From: Pseudomonas sp. FP1742
Lineage (GTDB): Bacteria > Pseudomonadota > Gammaproteobacteria > Pseudomonadales > Pseudomonadaceae
Assembly: GCF_030687145.1 (NCBI RefSeq)
Contig: NZ_CP117460.1
Span: 3,658,001 to 3,722,000 of the forward strand
DNA: 64,000 nucleotides
Direction: 5' to 3'
The notes under the pieces were generated by a model. It did not search any database. It saw nothing but the letters and a program-made list of their open reading frames with translations, and was not told the DNA's origin. Numbering within the stretch: the stretch's first letter is position 1; every line of letters starts with the position of its first letter. Shown one piece after another: positions 8,981 through 16,582 of this stretch. Both the position numbers and the translations under genes were made by a program.

Positions 8981-9481
8981 CTACCACGACAGCTGCACCT
9001 GCAGCACGTCGCTATAAATCCCTCCGGGCTGATCACCCGGTAACTGCACTTGCGCGTAAACAGGCAATCGGATGTCGTTCGCATCGCTGTAGGCCACGGC
9101 CACGCTCTGACCGATGCCCAGGCTCTCACTGAAGGCCACGTCACTGAACAACTGATAGGCCACCCGGGCATTGCCACCCTCGAGCTGCAGGTGCCGTCCA
9201 TTGCTGTTGTACTGGCCGCCATCGATGCTCATGTTCAGGGTTACGCCGGGCGTGCATTGCAACTGCACGCCGCCGGTCAATTGCCCCTGCAGGGAGTGGG
9301 TCGCCAGTGCCGATTGAGTGCCGAAATCGAGGTTGCCGTAATTGGAAACACCGCCCATCACCAGGCATCCCGCCGTCACTGTCGCGCTGACCTGAAAACT
9401 CTGATTGGTCACCGCCGCCAGCGGCAGCGGCAAACCGGTCGCGCAGAGCAGGATCAGGGCGGCACAACCATGATTGGCCAT
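8981..9481 (-). CDS. Spore coat U pilin subunit, fifth in operon order
   Basis: A 166-residue SCPU-domain pilin with a cleavable signal (ALILLCATGLPLPLAAVT). The domain signatures are VTAGCLVMGGVSNYGNLDFG, the first-cysteine strand of these pilins, a middle segment with INMSIDGG-like spacing, and the terminal strand IYSDVLQVQLSW. Such subunits polymerise by donor-strand exchange and depend on the chaperone encoded next to it. The ATG at 9481 lies 4 bp after the upstream gene's stop with no strong ribosome site, so translation is probably coupled. It may be the equivalent of CsuB, but one-to-one assignment among the five small subunits is not possible by eye. Confidence 0.82.
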   Translation of the reverse strand: MANHGCAALILLCATGLPLPLAAVTNQSFQVSATVTAGCLVMGGVSNYGNLDFGTQSALATHSLQGQLTGGVQLQCTPGVTLNMSIDGGQYNSNGRHLQLEGGNARVAYQLFSDVAFSESLGIGQSVAVAYSDANDIRLPVYAQVQLPGDQPGGIYSDVLQVQLSW

Positions 9482-9485
9482 CGCA

Positions 9486-10022
9486 CTAGAAGGTCAATTC
9501 AACGGCGACCGAGTCTGAGTAGGTGCCTGCGGGCAAGCCTGCCTTGCCCACGGCCTTGCCATAGATATTCACCGTCTGTGCCACGCCGGTACTGGCCGCG
9601 AGTGCGATCACCCCATCGATCGCCAGGATCTGCGTCCGACCGGTGTCGGTGAACAGGTCGTACGGCACGAAGTTGCCGCTGCCATCGGCCAGCGCCCGGC
9701 TGCCGCCGACAGATCCGCCGTCATTGGCGCCAGCACCGACTGTGACCGTCGGTAAGGTGCCGCTGGAGCACAGAATCGACAGTGCGCCACCGCCGCCAGC
9801 GAGCACCGCACCGTTCGCCGTGGTGAACAGACTGCCGGTGGTGCCGAAGTCCAGCGTACCGAAGTCCACCCCGGTAGCCCCGCCGGGGGCACCGTTAATC
9901 TCGCAACTGCTGCTGAGTGTCATGCTGGTGGTGATCTGGCCGGTAGATGTGGCCGCCTGAGCGTTGCCGGCCAGTGCCAGAACGAGTATTGAAAATCCAA
10001 TCCTTGATACGAGCATATCCAT
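9486..10022 (-). CDS. Spore coat U pilin subunit, fourth in operon order
   Basis: A 178-residue SCPU-domain pilin. It has a signal peptide (ILVLALAGNAQA), the cysteine strand SSCEINGAPGGATGVDFGTLDFG, a conserved VPYDLFTDTGRTQ segment and the terminal strand YSDSVAVELTF. I chose the ATG at 10022 because AGAGG lies nine bases before it; an ATG at 10031 would abut that site and one at 10016 would be too far. It is unusually rich in Gly and Ala around residue 80, where GAGANDGGSVGG forms a likely loop. Confidence 0.82.
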   Translation of the reverse strand: MDMLVSRIGFSILVLALAGNAQAATSTGQITTSMTLSSSCEINGAPGGATGVDFGTLDFGTTGSLFTTANGAVLAGGGGALSILCSSGTLPTVTVGAGANDGGSVGGSRALADGSGNFVPYDLFTDTGRTQILAIDGVIALAASTGVAQTVNIYGKAVGKAGLPAGTYSDSVAVELTF

Positions 10023-10041
10023 GATGTCCATCCTCTGAGGT

Positions 10042-10575
10042 TTACCAATCCAGAGTGACCGTCAGGGTGTCGGTATAGACTCCCGCCGGGACCGCACTGG
10101 TATTCGCGACCACCGAGCCAAATACCGGGATTGGTATCTGGCCTCCATCGGTAACAGCGAAATTGCGTTGTTGACCGATGCTGTAGCCGTCGCCACCGGA
10201 AGCATCGAGGAACAATCGATAAGGGATGGACTGAGTACCATTGCTCAGGCGCCGCGTGGCACCGTCGCCATGGACGCCGCCATCGATGGTCACGGTGAAA
10301 CCGGTGACCGAGGGGTTGCACGAGACTTCCAGCGTGCCGTTGCCGGCATCACTCAGGTTGGCGTTGATCGGGTTGGTCCAGGTCGGGCCCTGGATACCAA
10401 AATCCAGCAGACCAAAATCACTGACCGGGCTGCCGGTGAAGCGGTTGACACCATTGATCACTTCACAACTGGCGATGATTGTCAGCCGCGCATCAATTTG
10501 CCCGCTGATCGCCGCTTGCGCCTCCTCAGCCAGTAGTAGAACTGTGCCGAGGGTCATCACCGCCCAACTCTTCAT
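10042..10575 (-). CDS. Spore coat U pilin subunit, third in operon order
   Basis: A 177-residue SCPU pilin with a signal peptide (VLLLAEEAQA). It has the cysteine strand IIASCEVINGVNRFTGSPVSDFG, a second cysteine in LEVSCNPSVTGF, a predicted surface segment (GGVHGDGATRRLSNG), IPYRLFLDASGGD and a terminal strand ending YTDTLTVTLDW. The architecture matches its neighbours, so it is a structural or adaptor subunit of the same fibre. The start has only a weak ribosome site. It follows the second pilin gene after 111 bp. Confidence 0.82.
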   Translation of the reverse strand: MKSWAVMTLGTVLLLAEEAQAAISGQIDARLTIIASCEVINGVNRFTGSPVSDFGLLDFGIQGPTWTNPINANLSDAGNGTLEVSCNPSVTGFTVTIDGGVHGDGATRRLSNGTQSIPYRLFLDASGGDGYSIGQQRNFAVTDGGQIPIPVFGSVVANTSAVPAGVYTDTLTVTLDW

Positions 10576-10686
10576 CGTCTCGCACCGATCCTAATTCCAT
10601 CAGGATTCAACCATTGGCCGTCCGCTTGCGAACGACGTTTCCCTGCGCTGCCTGAATCCATCGGACAGGTGTCACTCAGTGCCTTG

Positions 10687-11214
10687 CTACCAGCTCACCG
10701 TCACTTTCAAAAGGTCGGAATAACGGCTGACGCGGGGGATCTCGGCCAGTCGCTCAATACGTGCATACAGGGGCAAATCCACCGTGCCTGAATCCGGCAC
10801 TCGCCCACTCAACAGCACATTCACCGGCAGCGGAATCTGCCGTGCGGCGTCTTGATAGAGTCGATAAGGGATGGGTTTGCTGTGCTCCGCGCTGCCCGCC
10901 AGATAACGGACCTCGCCTACGCCGCCATGCAGGCCGCCGTCGACCTGTAATTGGTATGGGGTATCGGGATTGCATTCCAGGCGTGGCAGGCGTGTAGTCA
11001 GCAGTGCCGCACTCAATGGCCCGGCTGGATCGTCCAGGCGGGCGGTGGTGCCGAAGTCGAGCACGCCCAATTGCTCCACACCTGCTTCGCGCTGTTGACC
11101 AATCAACTGGCAACCGCGCTGCACATTGACCCGGACCTCAACCTGAAGCTGCGCGGCCAGCACAGTCGCACTGAACATCGTGCCAATGACCGCCCAAACC
11201 CCGAGTCCATTCAA
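10687..11214 (-). CDS. Spore coat U pilin subunit, second in operon order
   Basis: A 175-residue SCPU pilin, more divergent than the others. The signal peptide is VWAVIGTMFSATVLAAQ. The cysteine strand is NVQRGCQLIGQQREAGVEQLG followed by VLDFGTTARLDD. A conserved KPIPYRLYQDAARQ segment and the terminal strand RYSDLLKVTVSW complete the domain. It lies 195 bp downstream of the first subunit gene; that gap shows no gene and no clear terminator. In Acinetobacter the corresponding place holds csuA, but orthology is not certain. Confidence 0.8.
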   Translation of the reverse strand: MNGLGVWAVIGTMFSATVLAAQLQVEVRVNVQRGCQLIGQQREAGVEQLGVLDFGTTARLDDPAGPLSAALLTTRLPRLECNPDTPYQLQVDGGLHGGVGEVRYLAGSAEHSKPIPYRLYQDAARQIPLPVNVLLSGRVPDSGTVDLPLYARIERLAEIPRVSRYSDLLKVTVSW

Positions 11215-11409
11215 ATTTCCATTCCCTTTATGGGGTTATGCGCAGGCTGAGGTTAGCACCCAAGGGGGAAACAACCAGTCAAGGCGGCATTTAACACGTC
11301 AGATCCGCGCCTTTGCGACGAAGGGACACATTGGGTGGGTATCAGTGATTGCCTTGGTACCGCCAGGGTTTCTAAAAGAAGGAAGCGGGTTTGACCACAG
11401 TCCTAACGA

Positions 11410-11901
11410 TCAAAAGGTAACGGTGGCCGTCATTGTGTCGGCGTACGTGCCCGGCGGACTAAGCTGCCCCGCCGCTATTCGACCATAAACCGGGATCACC
11501 TGGGCAGAGCCACTGCCGGTTCCGGTGATGAGCCCCGTGCCACCGGTGTCGCCCCAATTGATCGCCCGCGTGACGTCCGAGTACAGCGCATAGAACAACG
11601 TGCCTGCGGGAGTGCCGGACATCTGCCGGGCTGTCGCGGTCCCGCCGCTCGTCCCGGCACCGAGGCCGACACTATAGGCCGTCGTGTTGGTGCAGTTGAC
11701 CGAAAGGCTGGATTCGGCATCGGCTTGCACGCCGGTATAGGCGCCGAAAGCCAAGGGGGAGGCCGTGATCCCGCAACCGGCCACAATGCTCGCGGAAACA
11801 GCGAACGTCGCAGTGGCGGTGGCCGAAATGGCCGGAGTGGGCAGCAGACTGAGCGCGAAAGCCCCCAGGATGCCGACGCTGGCAAGAACACCGCGTCGCA
11901 T
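11410..11901 (-). CDS. csuA/B: Major Csu-type pilin (spore coat U domain)
   Basis: The first pilin gene of the operon and the best match to the major CsuA/B subunit: a compact 163-residue protein with signal peptide FALSLLPTPAISA. Its domain carries SIVAGCGITASPLAFGAYTG, a second cysteine in SSLSVNCTNTTAYSVGLGAG, QMSGTPAGTLFYALYSDV and the terminal strand YADTMTATVTF. I chose ATG 11901 (GAGGG six bases upstream, short n-region). An ATG at 11982 also has AGGGAG upstream and would add 27 residues before the signal peptide, so the true start is open. The promoter should lie between this gene and 12146. Confidence 0.82.
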   Translation of the reverse strand: MRRGVLASVGILGAFALSLLPTPAISATATATFAVSASIVAGCGITASPLAFGAYTGVQADAESSLSVNCTNTTAYSVGLGAGTSGGTATARQMSGTPAGTLFYALYSDVTRAINWGDTGGTGLITGTGSGSAQVIPVYGRIAAGQLSPPGTYADTMTATVTF

Positions 11902-12014
11902 TCGAGTGCCCTCGCCGACAGGAGTGTCGCTGCCCCCCCAGCGCACAGGTAAGGAGGATTGCGTGCAATGCAAGAACGTCATGGCGGTAACTCCCTGTAG
12001 GAACGATCAAGTAC

Positions 12015-12030
12015 TTTCAGGAGCCTGAAA
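12015..12030. promoter_or_regulatory. 7-2-7 inverted repeat before the pilus operon
   Basis: TTTCAGG-AG-CCTGAAA is a perfect dyad upstream of the major pilin gene, 33 bp before the alternative ATG at 11982 and 114 bp before the chosen one. It could be an operator for the pilus operon or a small hairpin in its leader. No known regulator consensus was recognised. Confidence 0.35.
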
Positions 12031-12146
12031 AAACTGACCGTCCAATCTGAATGCCAGAGCGTAGTTCACAGCCGGGCCTTACACGTATGTTTTCGTGGCA
12101 AGGGCGAACTCAAGGCGCTGGCCTGGAGCATCCGTTGTTCGCATTG

Positions 12147-12359
12147 CTAGACGCCGTCATCCGCTGCCTTGTCTGTGACGATCAGGGGCTCGATGCCCCA
12201 GTCGCCAGGCAAATGCCAATCCTCTCCGAACATCTCGGCCGGGTGCATCGTACGTTCGGAGCCATTGCCACAGGCCAGGGACTTGGCCGGACAATACCGG
12301 TCGCACCCCCAACAGATCCGCTCGGGGTGCTTGGGGTTGATGGGGAAGTTCTTGGCCAT
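12147..12359 (-). CDS. DUF3079 cysteine-rich small protein
   Basis: A 70-residue protein beginning MAKNFPINPKHPERICWGCDRYCPAKSLACGNG, which is the hallmark of the DUF3079 family. Four conserved cysteines (CWGC, YC, AC) suggest a bound metal or iron-sulfur site, but no function is established. A GGAG ribosome site lies six bases before the ATG. An ANR/DNR box is centred 67.5 bp upstream, the same position as in front of narK1 and norC here, so it is probably made at low oxygen. It is divergent from the iron uptake operon. Confidence 0.85.
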   Translation of the reverse strand: MAKNFPINPKHPERICWGCDRYCPAKSLACGNGSERTMHPAEMFGEDWHLPGDWGIEPLIVTDKAADDGV

Positions 12360-12419
12360 GTCGTTCTCCGATCATTGAGAGACGTTCTTCCAACCTACGG
12401 CCTTTGTGCAAAACCATCC

Positions 12420-12433
12420 TTGATGGATATCAA
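12420..12433. promoter_or_regulatory. ANR/DNR box (DUF3079 / ftr divergent region)
   Basis: TTGATGGATATCAA matches the TTGAT-N4-ATCAA consensus in all ten fixed bases. Its centre is 67.5 bp from the DUF3079 start codon, consistent with a class II position, and 154 bp from the ftrA start codon, so the iron operon may also be affected from a distance. Confidence 0.85.
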
Positions 12434-12506
12434 GATTCGACATCGAGCGACTGCGCCCAGCGATTTCGCCAGCGTGACGAGCCATCGGTTTAATTGCTCG
12501 AAACTT

Positions 12507-12525
12507 GATAACAATCATTATTGTT
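12507..12525. promoter_or_regulatory. Fur-like box before the iron uptake operon
   Basis: GATAACAATCATTATTGTT contains the dyad AACAAT-N4-ATTGTT and resembles the AT-rich 19-bp Fur box. It lies 56 bp before the start codon of the P19-type gene, where a repressor would cover the promoter. Iron repression fits the function of the operon. Confidence 0.65.
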
Positions 12526-12580
12526 CGCAGAGAAGCTTCCTAGACTCGGGTTCCCATTCGTCAGTGCCCAGGAAGACATT

Positions 12581-13105
12581 ATGCGTCCCCATCTCTCACT
12601 CGCCCTGCTCTTGCTCGTACCGCTGGCTCACGCAAAGGAATACCCGATCGGGGAACCACAGCTGTGTCAGGGGCTGGAAGTCGGGGCGGTGTATCTGCAA
12701 CCGATCGAGATGGCTCCTGCCGGGATGATGCGCGCCACCGCGGATTCCGATATCCATCTGGAAGCCGATATCCGGGCCACTGCGGACAATCGCCAGGGTT
12801 TTCAGGAAGGCAGTTTCGTGCCTTACCTGAACGTCTCTTTCAACCTGAAAAAACAGGACAGCGACCCAGAGCTCAAAGGCGATTTCCACGCCATGGTCGC
12901 CAATGACGGCCCGCACTATGGCGACAATGTAAAGCTGCTTGGCCCCGGTAAATATCAGCTGACGTTCACCGTCCTGCCACCCAGCGGTCACGGCTCCCTC
13001 GGGCGCCACACCGATAAGGAAACCGGTGTAGCGCCCTGGTTCGAACGCTGCGAACTGCACTACGAATTCATCTACGCCGGCATCGGTAAAAAAGGCGGCT
13101 ATTGA
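12581..13105 (+). CDS. ftrA: P19-type periplasmic iron-binding protein
   Basis: A 174-residue exported protein of the P19/iron transport (Tpd) family, with signal peptide LALLLLVPLAHA. The family binds copper and iron and feeds an Ftr1 permease with ferrous iron. Recognisable parts are VGAVYLQPIEMAPAGMM, the metal-site methionine and histidine segment DIHLEADIRAT, FVPYLNVSF and HYGDNVKLLGPGKYQLTF. The ATG at 12581 is preceded by AGGA. It heads a four-gene operon (P19, cupredoxin, permease, polyferredoxin) equal in content to FtrABCD. The next gene starts directly after its stop codon. Confidence 0.87.
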   Translation: MRPHLSLALLLLVPLAHAKEYPIGEPQLCQGLEVGAVYLQPIEMAPAGMMRATADSDIHLEADIRATADNRQGFQEGSFVPYLNVSFNLKKQDSDPELKGDFHAMVANDGPHYGDNVKLLGPGKYQLTFTVLPPSGHGSLGRHTDKETGVAPWFERCELHYEFIYAGIGKKGGY

Positions 13106-13438
13106 ATGAAGCGCCTGCATCTTGCCTGGCTGATGGTGGCCGGAGCCGTTGCGCCGTTGACGGCCCATGCCGAATTGCCGAGCTTTGAGCTGATCCTGCG
13201 CGATGGCCACTTCTCCCCTGCCTTGCTCGAGGTGCCGGCCGGACAGCGCTTCAAGATCGTTCTGAAGAACGTCGGCCAAGGGCCGGCCGAGTTCGAGAGC
13301 ACGCCGTTGCGAGTCGAAAAAGTCCTGTCGCCGGGCGTGACGACCTTCGTCGTCATTCACCCGCTCAGGCCCGGTCACTATCCGTTTTTCGATGAGTTCA
13401 ATCCGCAATTGCCCGAGGGCGGCATCCTCGCGAAATAA
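13106..13438 (+). CDS. ftrB: Cupredoxin-like protein of ferrous iron uptake
   Basis: A 110-residue periplasmic protein with a signal peptide (LAWLMVAGAVAPLTAHA) and a cupredoxin fold (FELILRDGHFSPALLEVPAGQRFKIVLKNVG). In FtrABCD systems this protein is thought to oxidise Fe2+ in step with Fe3+ transport through the permease. The late segment PGHYPFFDEFNP replaces the full Cys/His/Met copper ligand set of blue copper proteins, so copper binding, if any, differs from a canonical type 1 site. The ATG follows the upstream stop without a gap. Confidence 0.82.
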   Translation: MKRLHLAWLMVAGAVAPLTAHAELPSFELILRDGHFSPALLEVPAGQRFKIVLKNVGQGPAEFESTPLRVEKVLSPGVTTFVVIHPLRPGHYPFFDEFNPQLPEGGILAK

Positions 13439-13453
13439 CCTCACGGAGCTTCC

Positions 13454-14308
13454 ATGAATCAATCAATGTTCATCGTCTGGCGCGAAAGCGTCGAGGCGTT
13501 GCTGGTGATCGGCATTCTCCAGGCCTGGGCCAGCCAACAAGGCCAGCGTCATCGCTTGGTCAAATACCTGTGGGCGGGCGTGGTGCTGGGGTTGATGCTC
13601 TCGAGCCTGCTGGCGGTGTTGATTCTGTTTGCCGGTGAGGCCATGAGCGGGTCGGCCAGTGAATGGTTCCAGGCCGCACTCGCCCTGGTTGCCAGCCTGT
13701 TGATGGTGCAAATGGTCGGCTGGATGCACCGTCACGGGCGCAGCCTCAACCACGATTTGCGACGGCACGCCGATAGCCACCTGGCTCGACAAGGTGGCGC
13801 AGGCCTATTACTGCTGGCCATGCTCGCGATCAGCCGCGAAGGCAGCGAAACGGTGGTCTTTCTCTATGGCGCCGGCGCCCGGTTGCGAGGTCCGCGCCTC
13901 GGTTTGTTTGCCATCGGCGGCGTATTGGGGCTGGTGCTGTCGGTGCTGACCATTACCCTGCTGCACAGCAGTCGCCGCTTCATTTCATGGCAACGATTCT
14001 TTGCCATCAGCGAAGTCATCTTGCTCATGCTCGGCGCCGCCTTGCTGGTCAGCGGCACCGAGCGAATCGGCGGCCAACTGCTTGCCCTGGATGTGCCGGA
14101 CGTGGTTTACCGTCTCGTTGGCGAAGTGCTTTGGGACAGCAGCGCGTTACTGAGCGACAGCCATGGATTGGGTGGTTTTCTTGCAGGGTTCGCCGGTTAT
14201 CGCGCAAGCCCCAGCGGCCTGACCTTGTTGGTGTGGATCGGTTATTGGCTGGCCGTCGGCGGCTGGCTACGGCAACGCACTGCGGAAAACCTGCCATGCC
14301 CGACCTGA
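13454..14308 (+). CDS. ftrC: FTR1-family iron permease
   Basis: A 284-residue inner-membrane permease with about seven hydrophobic segments. The two RExxE iron-binding motifs of the FTR1/EfeU family are present: RESVE near residue 10 and REGSE near residue 137. These acidic helices carry ferric iron through the membrane. A ribosome site (CACGGAG) precedes the ATG. The gene overlaps the start of the polyferredoxin gene by 13 bp. It works with the P19 protein, the cupredoxin and the polyferredoxin encoded on either side. Confidence 0.9.
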   Translation: MNQSMFIVWRESVEALLVIGILQAWASQQGQRHRLVKYLWAGVVLGLMLSSLLAVLILFAGEAMSGSASEWFQAALALVASLLMVQMVGWMHRHGRSLNHDLRRHADSHLARQGGAGLLLLAMLAISREGSETVVFLYGAGARLRGPRLGLFAIGGVLGLVLSVLTITLLHSSRRFISWQRFFAISEVILLMLGAALLVSGTERIGGQLLALDVPDVVYRLVGEVLWDSSALLSDSHGLGGFLAGFAGYRASPSGLTLLVWIGYWLAVGGWLRQRTAENLPCPT

Positions 14309-15675
14309 GCCGACGCAATCGATGGCTCCAGCGTTTGGGTGACGGAATGCGTCGTCATGCGCCCGTCATCCGTGGGGTGCAGTGGGCTGTTGTAGTGTTT
14401 TACGCGGTGCTGTTGGTGGCCCCGGCGCTGTTGCCGCTACCGGACAGCCAGGCACGGATACTCGACAACCTGACCTTGCTCGCGCAGTTTCTGTTCTGGG
14501 GGATCTGGTGGCCGTTCGTGTTGCTGTCGATGGTGTTCTTCGGCCGACTCTGGTGTGGCGTTCTGTGCCCGGAAGGTTCGCTCAGCGAATGGGCCAGCCA
14601 TTACGGTAAAGGCCTGGGTGTGCCGCGCTGGTTACGCTGGGGCGGCTGGCCTACCTTGGCGTTCTGCCTGACGACCCTCTACGGCCAGCTGATCAGCGTC
14701 TACGACTACGCCCAGGCTGCGCTGTTGATTCTGGGTGGTTCGACCGTCGTAGCGGTCAGCGTCGGGTTGTTGTTCGCCCGGGGCAAGCGGGTCTGGTGTC
14801 GTTATCTGTGCCCGGTCAGCGGCGTTTTCGCCCTGCTCGCAAGGCTGGCCCCTGTGCACTTTCAGGTCGATGAGCAACGCTGGATAGAGAATGCCGCACC
14901 ACGCCTGCCGCCGCCCAACTGCGCTCCCCTGCTCGATATTCGCCGCCTGCAAGGCGCCAGTGATTGTCACGCCTGCGGACGCTGCAGTGGGCAACGTGGT
15001 GCCGTGCAACTGATCGCCCGCTCCAGCAATCAGGAGATTCTTCAAGCGACGGCGCAGACCCTGTCCCCCTGGGACGCCCGCTTGCTGCTGTTCGGCGTGA
15101 TCGGCTTGGCCATGGGCGCGTTCCAATGGACGGTCAGCCCATGGTTTATTGCCCTCAAACAACACCTGGCCCAGTGGCTGGTCGAACACAACCAGCTCTG
15201 GGCCCTGCAGGACAACGCCCCCTGGTGGTTGCTGACCCATTACCCGCAACTCAACGACAGCTTCAGTTGGCTCGACGGCTTCAGCATCGTCGCTTACTTG
15301 AGTGTGAGTTCGATCGCGCTCGGCGCAGCGTTGATGCTGCTCCTGCGACTGACGGCCCGACTGGCACGAGATCGCGCCCTGTATTGGCCTCTGGCGCTGA
15401 CACTCACGCCTGTGGGTGGCGCCGGACTGTTTCTCGGGCTGTCAGCCACCACCGTCAAATTACTGCGTTATGAAGGCCTGCTGCTGGAGTGGGTGCAACC
15501 CGCCAGGGCCTGCCTGCTATTGGCCGCCATGGGGTGGAGCCTGCTACTGGGTTGGAAACGGCTGAAACACGAAGGTATTCCCCTGGCTCGGCGCGTGTCG
15601 GGTGGCGTTTGCCTGTTCCTCGCCAACGGCCTGATCGGGTTTGGCTGGTGGTTGCAGTTCTGGGGCTGGGTTTGA
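14296..15675 (+). CDS. ftrD: NapH-like polyferredoxin of iron uptake
   Basis: A 459-residue membrane protein with several transmembrane segments and NapH-type iron-sulfur motifs: LWCGVLCPEG, VWCRYLCPVSG and CHACGRC. FtrD is thought to take electrons left by Fe2+ oxidation on the periplasmic side and return them to the membrane chain. I chose the ATG at 14296, which overlaps the permease gene, because the longer frame upstream is antisense-like shadow with no membrane segments. The gene ends 15 bp from the convergent nrdG gene. Confidence 0.85.
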   Translation: MPDLSRRNRWLQRLGDGMRRHAPVIRGVQWAVVVFYAVLLVAPALLPLPDSQARILDNLTLLAQFLFWGIWWPFVLLSMVFFGRLWCGVLCPEGSLSEWASHYGKGLGVPRWLRWGGWPTLAFCLTTLYGQLISVYDYAQAALLILGGSTVVAVSVGLLFARGKRVWCRYLCPVSGVFALLARLAPVHFQVDEQRWIENAAPRLPPPNCAPLLDIRRLQGASDCHACGRCSGQRGAVQLIARSSNQEILQATAQTLSPWDARLLLFGVIGLAMGAFQWTVSPWFIALKQHLAQWLVEHNQLWALQDNAPWWLLTHYPQLNDSFSWLDGFSIVAYLSVSSIALGAALMLLLRLTARLARDRALYWPLALTLTPVGGAGLFLGLSATTVKLLRYEGLLLEWVQPARACLLLAAMGWSLLLGWKRLKHEGIPLARRVSGGVCLFLANGLIGFGWWLQFWGWV

Positions 15676-15690
15676 GTTCCCCTGCCCCCG

Positions 15691-16386
15691 TTACCCCCGC
15701 AACACGAAGGCTGGGAACAACTCGCGCATGGCCTCCCACAACTCTGGCAACAAGGCTTGTGCCGAAATGCTTGGCAGTAGTGGATCGAACATCCGCTCGG
15801 TGCGAACCAGCTGCACGGCGAAGCGTTTGACGCCCAGCGCATTCAAGCGTTTTGCCAGGATCAGCAGACGCTCCGGCTCGAACAGATGCCAATGCACGGT
15901 GGTGCGACATTCGTAGTCGACACCACTGGCCAGCAGATGCTCAAGGCTGCGCCAGTTAGCCGTTCCACTGCCCTCGACCCGGGTAATGGCCAGGCAATCC
16001 TCGGGCAACGCCTTGACGTCGAAACCGACCCAATCCGCGCCCGTGAGTGCCTTGGCGAAGGCGGCTGGCTTGATGCCGGCGCTGTGCAAGCCGATGCGAA
16101 AGCCCATGTCCCGCACTTCATCCATGGCACCGAGCAAACCGTCCTGCAAGGTTGGCTCACCGCCGCTGAACACCACGGCATCGAGCAGGTCCTGACGACG
16201 TTGCAGAAACGCCAACACCCGCCGCCACTCCACTTCCTCACTGCCACGAGGCGGAATCAACTGCGGGTTATGACAGTAACGACAACGCCAGGCGCAACCC
16301 TGGCAAAACAGCACGCAAGCGAGCTGTCCCGGATAGTCGATAGTGGTCAGGGGCACCATGCCCCCGACCCGAAGCATTCGACTCAT
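15691..16386 (-). CDS. nrdG: Class III ribonucleotide reductase activase
   Basis: A 231-residue radical SAM enzyme that abstracts hydrogen from glycine in NrdD to make the glycyl radical needed for dNTP synthesis without oxygen. The cluster motif CAWRCRYC (CxxxCxxC) is near residue 33, followed by VVFSGGEPTLQ for SAM binding. It is the NrdG type found with pseudomonad NrdD (about 230 residues, longer than enterobacterial NrdG). Its ATG overlaps the stop of the small glycyl-radical gene (ATGA), so the two are translationally coupled. Confidence 0.93.
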   Translation of the reverse strand: MSRMLRVGGMVPLTTIDYPGQLACVLFCQGCAWRCRYCHNPQLIPPRGSEEVEWRRVLAFLQRRQDLLDAVVFSGGEPTLQDGLLGAMDEVRDMGFRIGLHSAGIKPAAFAKALTGADWVGFDVKALPEDCLAITRVEGSGTANWRSLEHLLASGVDYECRTTVHWHLFEPERLLILAKRLNALGVKRFAVQLVRTERMFDPLLPSISAQALLPELWEAMRELFPAFVLRG

Positions 16387-16550
16387 TGGCGCCCGGCCAG
16401 TGCCGCGCTTTCAGTGAAGTGCAGCCGCTCGCGGTGCTCCGACTGTTTGCCCGGATTAAACGCCGACACGGGACGGTGATAACCCATCACCCGGGTCCAG
16501 ACTTCGCAGCGTTGACGTTGAGCCTGAGGCAGTGGTTGCGATGCAGTCAT
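16383..16550 (-). CDS. nrdD: NrdD glycyl-radical C-terminal piece as a separate gene
   Basis: A 55-residue protein whose core, CEVWTRVMGYHRP followed by VSAFNPGKQSEHRERLHF, matches the C-terminal glycyl-radical loop of class III reductases (the RVxGY glycine and the FNxGK segment). The main NrdD chain, 32 bp upstream, stops right after its zinc cysteines and lacks this motif. AAGGAG lies seven bases before the ATG, and the frame differs from that of nrdD, so this is an independent gene and not a readthrough product. It is coupled to nrdG through ATGA. The radical glycine should be the G of VMGY. Confidence 0.85.
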   Translation of the reverse strand: MTASQPLPQAQRQRCEVWTRVMGYHRPVSAFNPGKQSEHRERLHFTESAALAGRQ

Positions 16551-16582
16551 GGTGAAGCTCCTTGCGGTTGAGTGGATCGAAA

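Noticed and set aside
13987..14295. Extension of the polyferredoxin frame upstream of 14296
   Set aside because: It lies inside the permease gene and encodes Arg-rich sequence without membrane segments.
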